DNA of 64,000 bases from Niveispirillum sp048066115 (GCF_048066115.1 NZ_JBLTYX010000001.1:310001-374000), one strand, 5' to 3'. Positions 46,041 through 55,530 are shown, numbered from the stretch's first letter. Translations and numbers: made by a program. Notes: generated by a model not told the origin, from the letters alone.

Positions 46041-48254
46041 ATGAAGTCGTTGGTGAAGTCCGCAACCGCCATTCTCTGCGCCGGCACGGCGCTGACCAGC
46101 CTGGCGGCCCTGCCCGCCATGGCGCAGGCCCCGGCCCAGGAAACCGCATCGGAGCCCATGCTGGGCGAGATCGTCGTGACGGCGCGCCGCCGCGCCGAAA
46201 ACCTTCAGGATGTGCCCGTCTCCATCTCCGCCTTCACGGCCGAGCAGCTGGAACTGGTTGGCACGCCCGATATCACGGCCCTGACCAAGACTACGCCGAA
46301 CCTGACCATGCAGGTGGCGCGCGGTTCCAACTCCACCCTGATCGCCTTCATCCGCGGCGTGGGCCAGCAGGACCCGCTCTGGGGCTTCGAGCCGGGTGTG
46401 GGCCTCTATGTCGATGATGTCTATGTCGCCCGCCCGCAGGGTGCCGTGCTGGACATCTTCGATATCGAGCGGATCGAGGTGCTGCGCGGGCCGCAGGGCA
46501 CGCTCTATGGCCGCAATACCATCGGCGGTGCGGTCAAATACGTGACCAAGCGCATCGATGACGAGCCGCACATGAAGGCCAAGGTGCAGGTCGGCTCCTA
46601 CAAGCAGACCGACCTGATCCTGTCGGGCTCCGCCCCGGTCACCGAGACCGTGGGTGTCTCGGGTGCCGTGGCCCTATACCGCCGCGACGGCTATGGCAAG
46701 AACCTGACGACGGGCCAGGAACATTACGACAAGGACGTATCGGCCGGCCGCCTGTCGGTGGAATTCAAGCCCAACGAAGACCTGTTCGTCCGTGTGGCCG
46801 CCGACAAGACCATCGATGACAGCAATCCCCGCCACGGTTACCGCCTGGTCGCCACCCCGACCGTACCGGTGCTGGGCGATGTTTATGACACCAATGCCGG
46901 CCTGACGGGCAAGCAGAAGGTGAAGAACCAGGGCGCCAGCCTGACGGCGGAATACAATGTCAGCGACGACGTGATGCTGAAATCCATCACCGCCTATCGC
47001 GACGGCCGGTCCGACACGGTCATCGATTTCGACAATCTGCCCGCCAAGATCCTGGACATCCCTGCGTACTATGAGGACGACCAGCTGAGCCAGGAATTGC
47101 AGCTGGTCTATGAGGGCGAGCGGCTGAAGGGTGTTGCCGGCCTCTATTACATGGATGCCCATGCCGAGGGCGCGTTCGACACCATCCTGGCGCTGGCCAA
47201 CCTGACCACCCTGACCTCCGGTTCGGTGGATACCAAGAGCTACGCCGCCTTCGCCGACTTCACCTATGAGCTGACGGACCAGTTCAAGGCGTCGGTGGGT
47301 GCACGCTATACCTCGGACAAGAAGGAAGGCACCGTCTACCGCGTGAACTATGCCGGGCTGACCAGCCCGCTGTTCGGCGGGACGCCGCGCAACCCGACCC
47401 TGATCCGCTCCAACTACACCAACAAGCGCACCTTCGACGAGTTCACGCCCCGTGTCAGCCTGACCTACGAGCCCGACCGCGACTTCACGCTCTATGCCTC
47501 TTACGGCCGCGGCTTCAAGTCCGGCGGGTTCGACATGCGCGGCGACGTGATCTCCACCCCGGACACGGCCAACGGCTATGATCCGGAACTGGTCGATACC
47601 TATGAGGTCGGGTCCAAGTCCCGCTTCTGGGATGGCCGCGCCACCCTGAACCTGGCTGCCTTCTATTCCGACTATAAGGGCCAGCAGGTGACGACCCAGG
47701 TACCGTCGGGCACCACCGTCGTCAGCTTCGTGGACAATGTCGGCTCCTCCACCATCAAGGGCCTGGAAGCCGAGGGCATGCTGGCCATCACCGATGAGCT
47801 GACCGCCAATTTCGCCGTCGGCTATATCGATGCGGAGTTCAAGCAGTTCCTGCGCTACAATCTCACTACCCGCGTCTATGACAATATCGCCAACCAGGCG
47901 GTGTTCCAGAACACGCCGCGCTGGACCGGCAATCTGGGCCTGTCCTATGCCCATGATCTGGGCGATGGCGGCACCCTGACCTTCACCGGCTCCGCCGCCT
48001 ATCGCAGCTCCTTCTCGTTGTTCGAATTCCCCAACGCCGCCCTGGATCAGCGTTCCTACACGCTCTACGACCTGTCGGCGGTGTGGACCGCGGCCAGCGA
48101 CAATTGGTCGGTGGGCGTGCATGGCAAGAACCTGGGCAACAAGAAGTACCGCGTCGGCGGCTACAACTTCCCCGGCGCTTTGTTCGGCGACAGCATCATT
48201 GGCTATTACGGCCCGCCGCGCACCGTGACGGCGACGGTGGAATACCGGTTCTAA
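46041..48254 (+). CDS. TonB-dependent outer-membrane receptor
   Basis: 737 residues from the ATG at 46041 behind GGGAG; an upstream ATG at 46020 overlaps the hydrolase stop but adds only a basic leader. A signal peptide ends AMAQAP near residue 29. A TonB-box-like GEIVVTARRRAENLQDVP starts near 42. Plug and barrel motifs follow (RGPQGTLYGRNTIGGAV near 150), ending EYRF. It belongs to the FecA/CirA-like group common in Sphingomonads and Caulobacter, which import plant- or lipid-derived compounds as well as iron. No Fur box precedes it. It sits with an MFS carrier and acyl-CoA enzymes, suggesting a carbon substrate. Confidence 0.92.
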   Translation: MKSLVKSATAILCAGTALTSLAALPAMAQAPAQETASEPMLGEIVVTARRRAENLQDVPVSISAFTAEQLELVGTPDITALTKTTPNLTMQVARGSNSTLIAFIRGVGQQDPLWGFEPGVGLYVDDVYVARPQGAVLDIFDIERIEVLRGPQGTLYGRNTIGGAVKYVTKRIDDEPHMKAKVQVGSYKQTDLILSGSAPVTETVGVSGAVALYRRDGYGKNLTTGQEHYDKDVSAGRLSVEFKPNEDLFVRVAADKTIDDSNPRHGYRLVATPTVPVLGDVYDTNAGLTGKQKVKNQGASLTAEYNVSDDVMLKSITAYRDGRSDTVIDFDNLPAKILDIPAYYEDDQLSQELQLVYEGERLKGVAGLYYMDAHAEGAFDTILALANLTTLTSGSVDTKSYAAFADFTYELTDQFKASVGARYTSDKKEGTVYRVNYAGLTSPLFGGTPRNPTLIRSNYTNKRTFDEFTPRVSLTYEPDRDFTLYASYGRGFKSGGFDMRGDVISTPDTANGYDPELVDTYEVGSKSRFWDGRATLNLAAFYSDYKGQQVTTQVPSGTTVVSFVDNVGSSTIKGLEAEGMLAITDELTANFAVGYIDAEFKQFLRYNLTTRVYDNIANQAVFQNTPRWTGNLGLSYAHDLGDGGTLTFTGSAAYRSSFSLFEFPNAALDQRSYTLYDLSAVWTAASDNWSVGVHGKNLGNKKYRVGGYNFPGALFGDSIIGYYGPPRTVTATVEYRF

Positions 48255-48304
48255 GGGTCACTCGCCCACAGACCCGTTTCATGTGACTATCTCCCGCAAC
48301 TGGC

Positions 48305-48337
48305 GCCGCGCCCACCCTATGGGCGCGGCCCTTCTTT
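48305..48337 (+). terminator. Intrinsic terminator between receptor and MFS genes
   Basis: GCCGCGCCCA and TGGGCGCGGC, 10 bp, enclose CCCTA and are followed by CCTTCTTT. It lies 50 bp after the receptor stop and 25 bp upstream of the MFS start, so it should lower, rather than abolish, carrier expression relative to the receptor. Confidence 0.65.
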
Positions 48338-48362
48338 CCTGAACCCGATATAAGGGACCGCG

Positions 48363-49640
48363 ATGACCAGCCCAGCGAGTGAAAGCCGTTCCGGCAACGC
48401 CTATCGCACCTATGTGCTGATCATCCTGATCCTGGTCTATATCTTCAATTTCATCGACCGGCAGATCCTGGGCATCCTCGCCTCCTCCATCAAGGCGGAG
48501 CTGAACCTGACCGATACCCAGCTGGGCCTGATGGGCGGCATCGCCTTCGCCCTGTTCTATACGGCCCTGGGCGTGCCCATCGCCATGCTGGCCGACCGGT
48601 TCAACCGCACCTGGATCATCACCGTCTCGCTAGCCATCTGGTCGGGCTTCACGGCACTCTGCGGGGCGGCCACGGGCTTCTGGCAGCTGTTCCTCTGCCG
48701 GCTGGGCGTGGGGGTGGGTGAAGCGGGCGGTGTGGCCCCGGCCTATTCCCTGATCGCCGATTATTTCCCGCCCCAGCAGCGGGCGCGTGCGCTCGCCGTC
48801 TATAGTTTCGGCATTCCCATCGGCATGGCGCTGGGCGTGCTGTTCGGCGGGCTGATCGCGCACCAGATCGGCTGGCGCTGGGCCTTCGTTATCTGCGGTC
48901 TGGGCGGGCTGGCCCTGGCGCCGCTGTTGAAGCTGACGGTGAAGGAACCCGTGCGCGGCGGCCTGGACGGGGTGGCGAAAAAGGCACCGGCCGCCAGCCT
49001 GTCGGCGGTGCTGTCCCTCTTGGTGACCAAGCCCAGCTTCTGGATGCTGGCGCTGGGTGCGTCCTGTTCCTCCATCATGGGCTATGGGCTGGCCTTCTGG
49101 CTGCCCTCCTTCCTGGAGCGCAGCCATGGGCTCAGCCTGATCGACCGGTCGCTGTTCTATGGCGGCATCGTGCTCGCCGGTGGCATTGTCGGCGTCTGGC
49201 TGGGCGGGTCGCTGGGTGACAAGTTCGGGGCCAGGGACAAGGCCAATTATGCCCGCGTGCCGGCCCTGGCCTTCATCATCACCGTGCCCCTCTATGCCCT
49301 GGGCGTGACCGTTTCGGACCTGACCATGGCCTTCCTGCTGTTCATCGTGCCCACGGCGCTGGCCCTGATGTGGCTGGGGCCCACCTTGTCGGCCGTGCAG
49401 CATCTGGTGCCGGCCAATATGCGGGCCACGGCCTCGGCCATCTTCCTGTTCGTCAACAACCTGCTGGGCATCGGTTTCGGCCTCTGGTTCCTGGGCCTAC
49501 TGTCCGACATGCTGCGCGCCGAATATGGTCAGGAGAGCCTGCGCTACTCCATCCTCTATTGCCTGGGCTTCTACGCCCTGGCGGCCCTGCTGTTCTTTCT
49601 GGCGTCCAAGCGTCTGGCCAGGGATTGGCACCGGGATTGA
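48363..49640 (+). CDS. MFS transporter, spinster-like family
   Basis: 425 residues with 12 predicted membrane helices. Helix 1 region VLIILILVYIFNFIDRQILGIL, loop motif ADRFNRTWIITVSL and GVGVGEAGGVAPAYSLIADYF place it in the spinster-like MFS group often found with TonB receptors and degradative enzymes. It is predicted to carry the same compound across the inner membrane that the preceding receptor brings through the outer membrane. Confidence 0.92.
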   Translation: MTSPASESRSGNAYRTYVLIILILVYIFNFIDRQILGILASSIKAELNLTDTQLGLMGGIAFALFYTALGVPIAMLADRFNRTWIITVSLAIWSGFTALCGAATGFWQLFLCRLGVGVGEAGGVAPAYSLIADYFPPQQRARALAVYSFGIPIGMALGVLFGGLIAHQIGWRWAFVICGLGGLALAPLLKLTVKEPVRGGLDGVAKKAPAASLSAVLSLLVTKPSFWMLALGASCSSIMGYGLAFWLPSFLERSHGLSLIDRSLFYGGIVLAGGIVGVWLGGSLGDKFGARDKANYARVPALAFIITVPLYALGVTVSDLTMAFLLFIVPTALALMWLGPTLSAVQHLVPANMRATASAIFLFVNNLLGIGFGLWFLGLLSDMLRAEYGQESLRYSILYCLGFYALAALLFFLASKRLARDWHRD

Positions 49641-49643
49641 GAG

Positions 49644-51809
49644 TCAGGTCCCGTAGATCGGCATCCACGCGGCGGGTGCGGCGGTTGGTTCCGGTAAGGG
49701 GGCGTCCAGCCCCGCGACAACGATATCGTGAAACCAGGGCGTGCTGATCCGCCCTGGGTCCTGCCCGGCCAGCAACCCCGCCATGCCCTTGGCATAAAGC
49801 GCGTTTTCTGCTGTCAGCACCGGCTTGCCATCGACCAGGCCGGTGATGGTCGTGCCCTGCATGCGCAGGCTCAGCTTGTGCCAGCGACCGGCGGCGATTC
49901 CGGTCAGGCGGGTGGCGCCCAGCACCAGTTCCCCGCCTTCCGCATCGAAGGTGCCGGCCTTGATCAGCCGCTGCTGCTCCGCATCGCCGACCAGCGCCTT
50001 GGGATTGCGCTTGCCGCGGATGGCGATCAGCCCGCAGGCGCCGTCATCGGCCAGTTCCAGGTAATAGCCCTTGGGAATGAAACCATAGCCGGTGCCGACA
50101 TGGTTGATGCGGCCCATGATCCCGGCCCGGTCGCCCGGGTTCAGCCAGACATCCGCTCCAGCCTCGTAATCCCCCCAGGCGGCATCGCCCAGGATCGTAT
50201 AGGGCTGCCAATCCGGCGCCCAGGAGATGGTGGGCACCGGCACCACCTGGCGCAGGCAGGTGCCGGCCCCGTCCGGCCGTGCCGCCAGTTGGAAGGAACC
50301 GGCGATATCGGCCGTATAGCGCGGCAGATAGCCATGATCGGCCGGCGGCGGATAGGCGTCGAACGTCTCGCGATAGGGAAAGGGATAGGGTTTGGAGGCG
50401 GGAATATCGGTAAAGCCGCCTTTCTGCTGCCCCCGCGTCGTGGACAGGGAATAGATCGAACCCGGTTCCAGCAGGATGGTGACCGCCCCGTTGCGCCCCC
50501 TGATGTCGGGCTGCCGCACGAACTGTTCGCGCGCATCGCTGCGCCAGACGCAGAGCGGCTTGGGTGAAAGGCCGCCGCCGATGGTGAAGCGCATTTCCTG
50601 CGGTGCCGTGGCATCGCGGGTTTCGATGATGATGCTGTAATCATCCCCGCCGGATTTCAGCGTGACATAGGACCCGCCGCCGGCCAGTTCCCCGCTGCCG
50701 CCATCCAAATAGGTCCAGCCGGCCTCGCTGAACTGGCCGTAATGGGCATAGCCCCACAGCGCCTCGCGTACCCGGTAATGGCCGCTCCACGGTTCCCAGG
50801 CCAGGATGGCGGCCGGGTCCTCCGGATAGGGTTCGCTCGGATAGACCCGGCAATGTCGTGCCAGTTGACCACCTTGGTGGCGCCGTGGCGGATGTAGTTG
50901 TGGTTGAAGCAGCGCACGATGCTGATCGTGCAGTCGAAACCCTTTAGATAGACATGGTCCTCGGTGTTCCAGATCGGCTTGCCCATCTCCGCCGCCATGC
51001 GCCGCACCTCCGGCGTCACCGGGCTGCCCTCATAGAAGGTATGGGCGCCGATAATGTCGATGGCATGCCGCAGGTCATTGTCCTTCAGCATGTCGGGCAC
51101 GAAATCCAGCTTGTCCGTAGCTGACACCTTTCTCGTTGCGCGCACCGATGACATCCAGTTCCAGCCCATGGACGCGGCGCAAGCCCTCCAGCCATTTCAC
51201 ATAATAATCGACCGCGTCCTGCGAGAAGAATTTCTGGTCGCCATGGGAACCGATCTTGTCGAAATGCCCACCCTGGTCGCCGATCCAGCCCGGCGCGCTC
51301 CAGGCCGCCCCATCCAGTGTCAGCTTGGGATTGCGGCGCTTGGCCTCTCTCAGCACCCACCAGATATAGCCCCGCTGATGGTTGAGATCGTCGGGGGTGT
51401 GCATGTGGCTGGGCATGGAGCCCTGGGTGGAATTGCCGTCGCCGGGGATTTCCACCAGCAAGGCACTGACCGAGGCGCCGAATTTCGGCTTGTACAGCAG
51501 GTCCAGGATCTGGCTGCGTTGGGGTTCGGGATAATCCTTCAGCAGGACGGAGGTGGCGCCGCCGCCATTGACCACGCCGATCCCGTCGAAGCGCGGGCCA
51601 CCGGCCTTGCCGTCCAGCCGCACGGTGACGGGTTCGCGCGCCAGGGCGGTGGTGATTGGACCCAAGGCCAGGAAGCCCGCCGCCGATACGCTCGCCATCA
51701 GATGGGACCGCCGCGACAGGTCCGGTAAATCGCCTGCCCGCGCACGCAGCCCGATGGCGGCCAGCAGCCTGCCCAGCCGGTCGATCGTCGCCAAATCCTC
51801 CCGCCCCAT
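49644..51809 (-). pseudogene. GH59-like galactocerebrosidase gene interrupted by two compensating frameshifts
   Basis: Three overlapping frames together spell one glycosidase resembling galactosylceramidase. The first (51809 to about 51125) has an RRSHLMASVSAAG export-like start, FDGIGVVNGGGATSVLL and AAWSAPGWIGDQG. The second (about 51125 to 50850) has IIGAHTFYEGSPVTPE and WNTEDHVYLKG. The third returns to the first frame, with EPWSGHYRVREALWGYAHYG, GGSYVTLKSGGDDYSIIIET and a C-terminal lectin-like domain. The shifts fall near 51115-51135 and 50845-50855 and cancel. Otherwise the sequence is well conserved, so recent decay and an assembly error are both plausible. An AT-rich imperfect palindrome (51810-51833) touches the start. 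Confidence 0.72.
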
Positions 51810-51869
51810 ATTATGGTATTTATATGATATAATGGGGTGGGCGATCCGTCAGCGTCAATGCTTTACGGT

Positions 51870-52502
51870 TCAGGGAATGCCGTTGGCCCCGAACTCCTGG
51901 AAGCCGGGCCGGTCCAGCAACCGGTCCCACCAGCCTTCCAGCGCCGGTAAATGCGGGCGTTCCATGGGTGTCATCTTCCAGCGATTGACCGACAGGCCCA
52001 GCACGATATCGGCCAGGGTAAAATCCGCCCCCGCCACATAGGCCCCGGTGCGCGCCAGTTGCGCATCCAGTATGGCGGTCAGGTGGTTCCATTGGGTGAT
52101 GCTGGCCGCCACCTGGGCCGGATCGCCGAACCGCTCGCTCTTGCGGACCAGTGACATGAAGGCATAGCGCCAGGCCGGGTTCAGTTCCGTGGCCTGCCAG
52201 TCCATCCACATCTCCACCTTTGCCCGCGCCAGCGGGTCGGCGGGCAGCAGGTCGACGCGGCCGGCATCCGCCGCCAAATAGCGGCAGATGCTGTTGCTTT
52301 CCCACAGGTACCCGCCGGGCACCACAATGACCGGCACCTGGGCATTGGGGTTGATCCGTCGGAACTCGTCATTATCGACCGGCTGGAAGCCGCTGCCCCA
52401 ATCCTCGCGCACGAAATCCCGCCCCACCTCCCGGCAGGTCCACAGGACCTTGCGGACATTGATGGAGGATGCCTTGCCCAGGATACGCAGCGCTTCAGTC
52501 AT
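51870..52502 (-). CDS. Glutathione S-transferase
   Basis: 210 residues from the ATG at 52502 behind AAAGGATCG. The N-terminal thioredoxin-fold half has GKASSINVRKVLWTCREVG and NPNAQVPVIVVPGGYLWESNSICRYLA, where the cis-Pro and ES glutathione contacts sit. The C-terminal helical half has VAGADFTLADIVLGLSVNRW. It is the beta/theta-like bacterial type. A near-perfect Fur-type palindrome lies directly upstream and overlaps the end of the pirin gene, so iron-linked expression is possible. Confidence 0.92.
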   Translation of the reverse strand: MTEALRILGKASSINVRKVLWTCREVGRDFVREDWGSGFQPVDNDEFRRINPNAQVPVIVVPGGYLWESNSICRYLAADAGRVDLLPADPLARAKVEMWMDWQATELNPAWRYAFMSLVRKSERFGDPAQVAASITQWNHLTAILDAQLARTGAYVAGADFTLADIVLGLSVNRWKMTPMERPHLPALEGWWDRLLDRPGFQEFGANGIP

Positions 52503-52510
52503 TTCGATCC

Positions 52511-52529
52511 TTTAATGATAATCATTCCG
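52511..52529 (-). promoter_or_regulatory. Fur-type box immediately upstream of the GST gene
   Basis: TAATGATAATCATT, 14 contiguous bases, matches the core of the Fur consensus exactly and is flanked by less matching ends (14 of 19 overall). It overlaps the pirin stop codon and lies 8 bp from the GST start. Fur would therefore control GST alone or a transcript starting inside the pirin gene. Confidence 0.6.
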
Positions 52530-53415
52530 GAAGCGGTATGAACTCCGTCTCCCCCGGCACTTCGGGGAATTTGCGGTTGCGCCAGTCGGACTTGGCATCC
52601 TCGATCCGTTCCTTGGAGGAGGAGACGAAGTTCCAGTAGATATAGCGCGGGCCGTCCATCGGCTCCCCGCCCAGGAACAACACGCGCGATGCGCATTCGG
52701 CCTTCAGGGTCAGGGCATCACCCTCGCGCAGGACCAGCAGCTGGCCTTGCCCGCCCTCGGCCGTGAACACGTCGCCGGCAATGTCGATGCGCCCGTCGAA
52801 CAGGTACAGGGCGCGTTCGGGATGGCTGGCCGGGATTTCCACCTTGGCGCCGGCATCCAGCAGCATTTCCATATAGATGGTTTCCGACAGGGTGCGGACG
52901 GGCGACGCCTCCCCGAACAGCTCGCCGGCGATCAGGCGCATCCATACGCCATGATCGCTGATGATCGGCATCTCGCCGGCAGCATAATGGCTGAAACCCG
53001 GTTCGATCTCCTCGAACCGCTGCGGCAGGGCCACCCAGCTCTGGATGCCGGCCAGATGGTTGCCATTGGCGCGCAGGCCGGCCTCGGTACGTTCGGAATG
53101 GACGATGCCCTTGCCGGCCGTCATCCAGTTCACGGCACCCGGCCGGATGGCCTGCACACTGCCCACACTGTCGCGATGCATGATCTCGCCCTCCGTCAGA
53201 TAGGTGACGGTGGACAGGCCGATATGCGGGTGCGGGCGGACATCCAGGCCGGTGCCGGCGGGCAGGTAACCCGGCCCCATCTGATCCCAGAAGATGAAGG
53301 GTCCGACCATGCGGCGCTTGGCCGTGGGCAAGGCGCGCCGCACCTCGAACCCGCCGACATCATGGCTCTTGGGGACGACGATCAGGTCGATGGGGCTGTT
53401 GCTGGCCAGGGTCAC
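52522..53415 (-). CDS. Pirin-family protein
   Basis: 297 residues from the GTG at 53415, which overlaps the thioesterase stop as GTGA. The bicupin has the pirin metal-site signature RPHPHIGLSTVTYLTEGEIMHRDS near residue 60 (His ligands) and GKGIVHSERTEAG near 105 (His and Glu). Bacterial pirins act as quercetin-type dioxygenases or metabolic regulators. Co-translated with the thioesterase. Confidence 0.94.
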   Translation of the reverse strand: MTLASNSPIDLIVVPKSHDVGGFEVRRALPTAKRRMVGPFIFWDQMGPGYLPAGTGLDVRPHPHIGLSTVTYLTEGEIMHRDSVGSVQAIRPGAVNWMTAGKGIVHSERTEAGLRANGNHLAGIQSWVALPQRFEEIEPGFSHYAAGEMPIISDHGVWMRLIAGELFGEASPVRTLSETIYMEMLLDAGAKVEIPASHPERALYLFDGRIDIAGDVFTAEGGQGQLLVLREGDALTLKAECASRVLFLGGEPMDGPRYIYWNFVSSSKERIEDAKSDWRNRKFPEVPGETEFIPLPE

Positions 53416-53831
53416 GATGCTTGCTCCTCCTCATTGGGCGGAATGGCGCGGGGGCGCCCGCCCTCATCGATGGCGACGAAGGTGAACAGGGCCTCGGTCA
53501 CCTTGAACCGCTCCTCATCGAAGCGGGACCGGCGCCAGGCCTCGACATGGATCTTCATGGAGGTACGGCCGATATGCTCGATCGTGGCATAGAGGCTGAC
53601 CTCGTCCCCCACGGCGACGGGCCGGTGGAAGACCATGCCATCCACGGCGACGGTGGCGCAGCGGCCGCGCGCACGGCGGGCGGCGGCATTGCCGGCCGCC
53701 AGATCCATCTGCGCCATCAGCCAGCCGCCGAAAATATCCCCCGCCGGATTGGTGTCGGCCGGCATGGCGATGGTACGCACCGCCGGCTCGATGGGGCAGC
53801 CGTCGCTGCCCGGCATCAACTCTTCCCCCAT
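53412..53831 (-). CDS. Acyl-CoA thioesterase, YciA-like hotdog family
   Basis: 139 residues from the ATG at 53831 behind GGGAGC. The hotdog motif MPADTNPAGDIFGGWLMAQMD, with the catalytic Asn/Asp region, is near residue 20, and VDGMVFHRPVAVGDEVSLYA is near 62. The acidic C-terminus is PPNEEEQAS. It should hydrolyse short- to medium-chain acyl-CoAs. Its stop overlaps the pirin start by 4 bp. Confidence 0.9.
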   Translation of the reverse strand: MGEELMPGSDGCPIEPAVRTIAMPADTNPAGDIFGGWLMAQMDLAAGNAAARRARGRCATVAVDGMVFHRPVAVGDEVSLYATIEHIGRTSMKIHVEAWRRSRFDEERFKVTEALFTFVAIDEGGRPRAIPPNEEEQAS

Positions 53832-54013
53832 AGCTCCCGTGCCCCTTGTTTTCCTTTTTGAAACAGCATGATGCACGGGTGAAAGTCGCCTGTCGACCAT
53901 CGCCGCGCGGGGCTTGGCGTGGCACCCATGCCGGAAATGGGGGACGATGCCTCTTGCGCCCCCCCTTTCCTATGGTCAAATAACCGGAAGAACCAAGTTG
54001 AGAGGCCGGCCCC

Positions 54014-54853
54014 ATGCCGCGTATCGCCCCTGTCGTTCCCCAGACGCTCGTCAACCTGGACCCGATCTGGGCGGCGCTGCGCACGGAAGCCGCACAGGCC
54101 GTGGCGGATGAACCGCTGCTGGCGGCCCTGTTCTATGGCGCCATCCTGAACCAGCCGACGCTGGAAATGGCCGTCATCCACCGCATCGCCATTCGTCTGG
54201 CGCACCAGGATGTTCAGGGTGAACTGCTGGTGCAGGCTTTCACCGACGCGCTGGAGGCCGAACCGGAACTGGGTCAGGCTTTCCGCGCCGACATCGCCGC
54301 CGTGCTGGACCGTGATCCGGCCTGCCATCGGCATGTGGAGCCGGTGCTGTATTTCAAGGGCTTCCAGGCCCTGGAAACCCACCGCATGGCCCACCGGCTC
54401 TGGCATCTGGGCCGCCGCGACATGGCTTTGTACCTGCAAAGCCGGTCATCGGTGGTGTTCGGCGTCGATATCCATCCCAACGCCAGGTTCGGCCGCGGCG
54501 TCATGATCGACCATGCCACCGGCGTGGTGGTGGGTGAGACGGCGGTGGTGGGCGACAATGTCTCCATGCTGCATGGCGTCAACCTGGGCGGCAACGGCAA
54601 GGAGGATGGTGACCGCCATCCCAAGATCGGCTCCGGTGTGCTGCTGGGTGCCAATGCCAAGGTGCTGGGCAATATCCATGTCGGCGACTGTGCCCGCGTC
54701 GCCGCCGGGTCGGTGGTGCTGCGCGACGTGCCCAAGGCCGTCACGGTCGCCGGCGTGCCCGCCAAAGTCGTGGGCGAAGCCGGCTGCTCCAACCCCGCCC
54801 GGGTCATGGACCATGTGTTCGCGGATTATCGCGACGCGGGCGCGGATATTTGA
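54014..54853 (+). CDS. cysE: Serine O-acetyltransferase
   Basis: 279 residues. The N-terminal helical SATase domain (IWAALRTEAAQAVADEPLLAALFYGAIL) precedes left-handed beta-helix hexapeptide repeats from about 150, with VDIHPNARFGRGVMIDHATGV, GETAVVGDNVSMLHGVNLGG and HPKIGSGVLLGANAKVLG. The catalytic Asp-His pair DH is in MIDHATG. It makes O-acetylserine for cysteine synthesis and fits with the sulfate assimilation genes 3 kb further on. It is divergent from the thioesterase; the 182 bp between them shows no clear operator. Confidence 0.96.
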   Translation: MPRIAPVVPQTLVNLDPIWAALRTEAAQAVADEPLLAALFYGAILNQPTLEMAVIHRIAIRLAHQDVQGELLVQAFTDALEAEPELGQAFRADIAAVLDRDPACHRHVEPVLYFKGFQALETHRMAHRLWHLGRRDMALYLQSRSSVVFGVDIHPNARFGRGVMIDHATGVVVGETAVVGDNVSMLHGVNLGGNGKEDGDRHPKIGSGVLLGANAKVLGNIHVGDCARVAAGSVVLRDVPKAVTVAGVPAKVVGEAGCSNPARVMDHVFADYRDAGADI

Positions 54854-54860
54854 TTTGGGG

Positions 54861-54880
54861 GACGCGCCGAAAGGCGCGTC
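54861..54880. terminator. GAAA-tetraloop hairpin shared by cysE and hepT ends
   Basis: GACGCGCC and GGCGCGTC, 8 bp, enclose GAAA. It begins 8 bp after the cysE stop and touches the hepT stop codon on the other strand, so it probably ends both convergent transcripts. Neither side has a long T-run. Confidence 0.55.
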
Positions 54881-55229
54881 AGCCCTGGTTGGCGTCTGAC
54901 AGCAGTCGATCAGCATCGATCCGCAGGGCCGGCAGGTCCTCCTGCACGGTTCGCCAGACGATGGCGTCATCGATGACCGCATATCCGTGGATCAGCAGAT
55001 TACGGAACGCGACGATCCTGGCGTAGTCGGGTATTTCACGCGCGACGTCCGGCGCGATCTTTGCCAATTGCCCCAGTGCTTCACCGATGATTTCGAACTG
55101 CCGCTCGACGGCGGAGCGCAGCATCCGGTTGGCCTGATAATCCTTGAAGGAACGGCCGGTGGTGAATTCCGTGATGGCATCGGCACTGTCGCGGATGTCC
55201 CACAGATAGGCATTTGGATCACGACGCAT
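54879..55229 (-). CDS. hepT: HepT-type HEPN toxin
   Basis: 116 residues starting MRRDPNAYLWDIRD. The HEPN ribonuclease motif RNLLIHGY (R-x4-H-x-Y) is intact near residue 76, including the Tyr that is AMPylated by MntA in the characterised type VII systems. It is preceded by an overlapping mntA-like gene (11-bp overlap). A longer frame to 55286 lies inside the antitoxin gene and is not used. Confidence 0.88.
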   Translation of the reverse strand: MRRDPNAYLWDIRDSADAITEFTTGRSFKDYQANRMLRSAVERQFEIIGEALGQLAKIAPDVAREIPDYARIVAFRNLLIHGYAVIDDAIVWRTVQEDLPALRIDADRLLSDANQG

Positions 55230-55530
55230 AAACTTGCTTTCGTGACCCGTCGATATCTGCACGGATATAGGGATTGCGAATGGCACCGGCCGCTGTCAGG
55301 TCGATCTCCCGGCCCAGCAGGTTGCGCAACCCCTGTCGCAGAGACAGGAATTCCTGCAAGGAGGGGGCACCGTTGTCGGATTGATATTCGACGATGAAGT
55401 CGATGTCGGACCGGGCAGGATCGAAATCATCGCCTCGGGCAGCTGATCCGAAGACATCCAGGCGACGCACCTGGAAGCGCCGGCAAAGCTCGGCAATATC
55501 TTCACGGTGCTTGTCGATCAGGGGCAGCAT
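55219..55530 (-). CDS. mntA: MntA-type nucleotidyltransferase antitoxin
   Basis: 103 residues of the minimal nucleotidyltransferase family. The catalytic motif GSAARGDDFDPARSDIDFIV (GS...DxD) is near residue 28, and LGREIDLTAAGAI supplies a later Asp. In type VII toxin-antitoxin pairs this enzyme AMPylates and silences HepT. The gene order and overlap match that arrangement. The pair is wedged between cysE and a ferredoxin-NADP reductase gene. Confidence 0.88.
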   Translation of the reverse strand: MLPLIDKHREDIAELCRRFQVRRLDVFGSAARGDDFDPARSDIDFIVEYQSDNGAPSLQEFLSLRQGLRNLLGREIDLTAAGAIRNPYIRADIDGSRKQVYAS

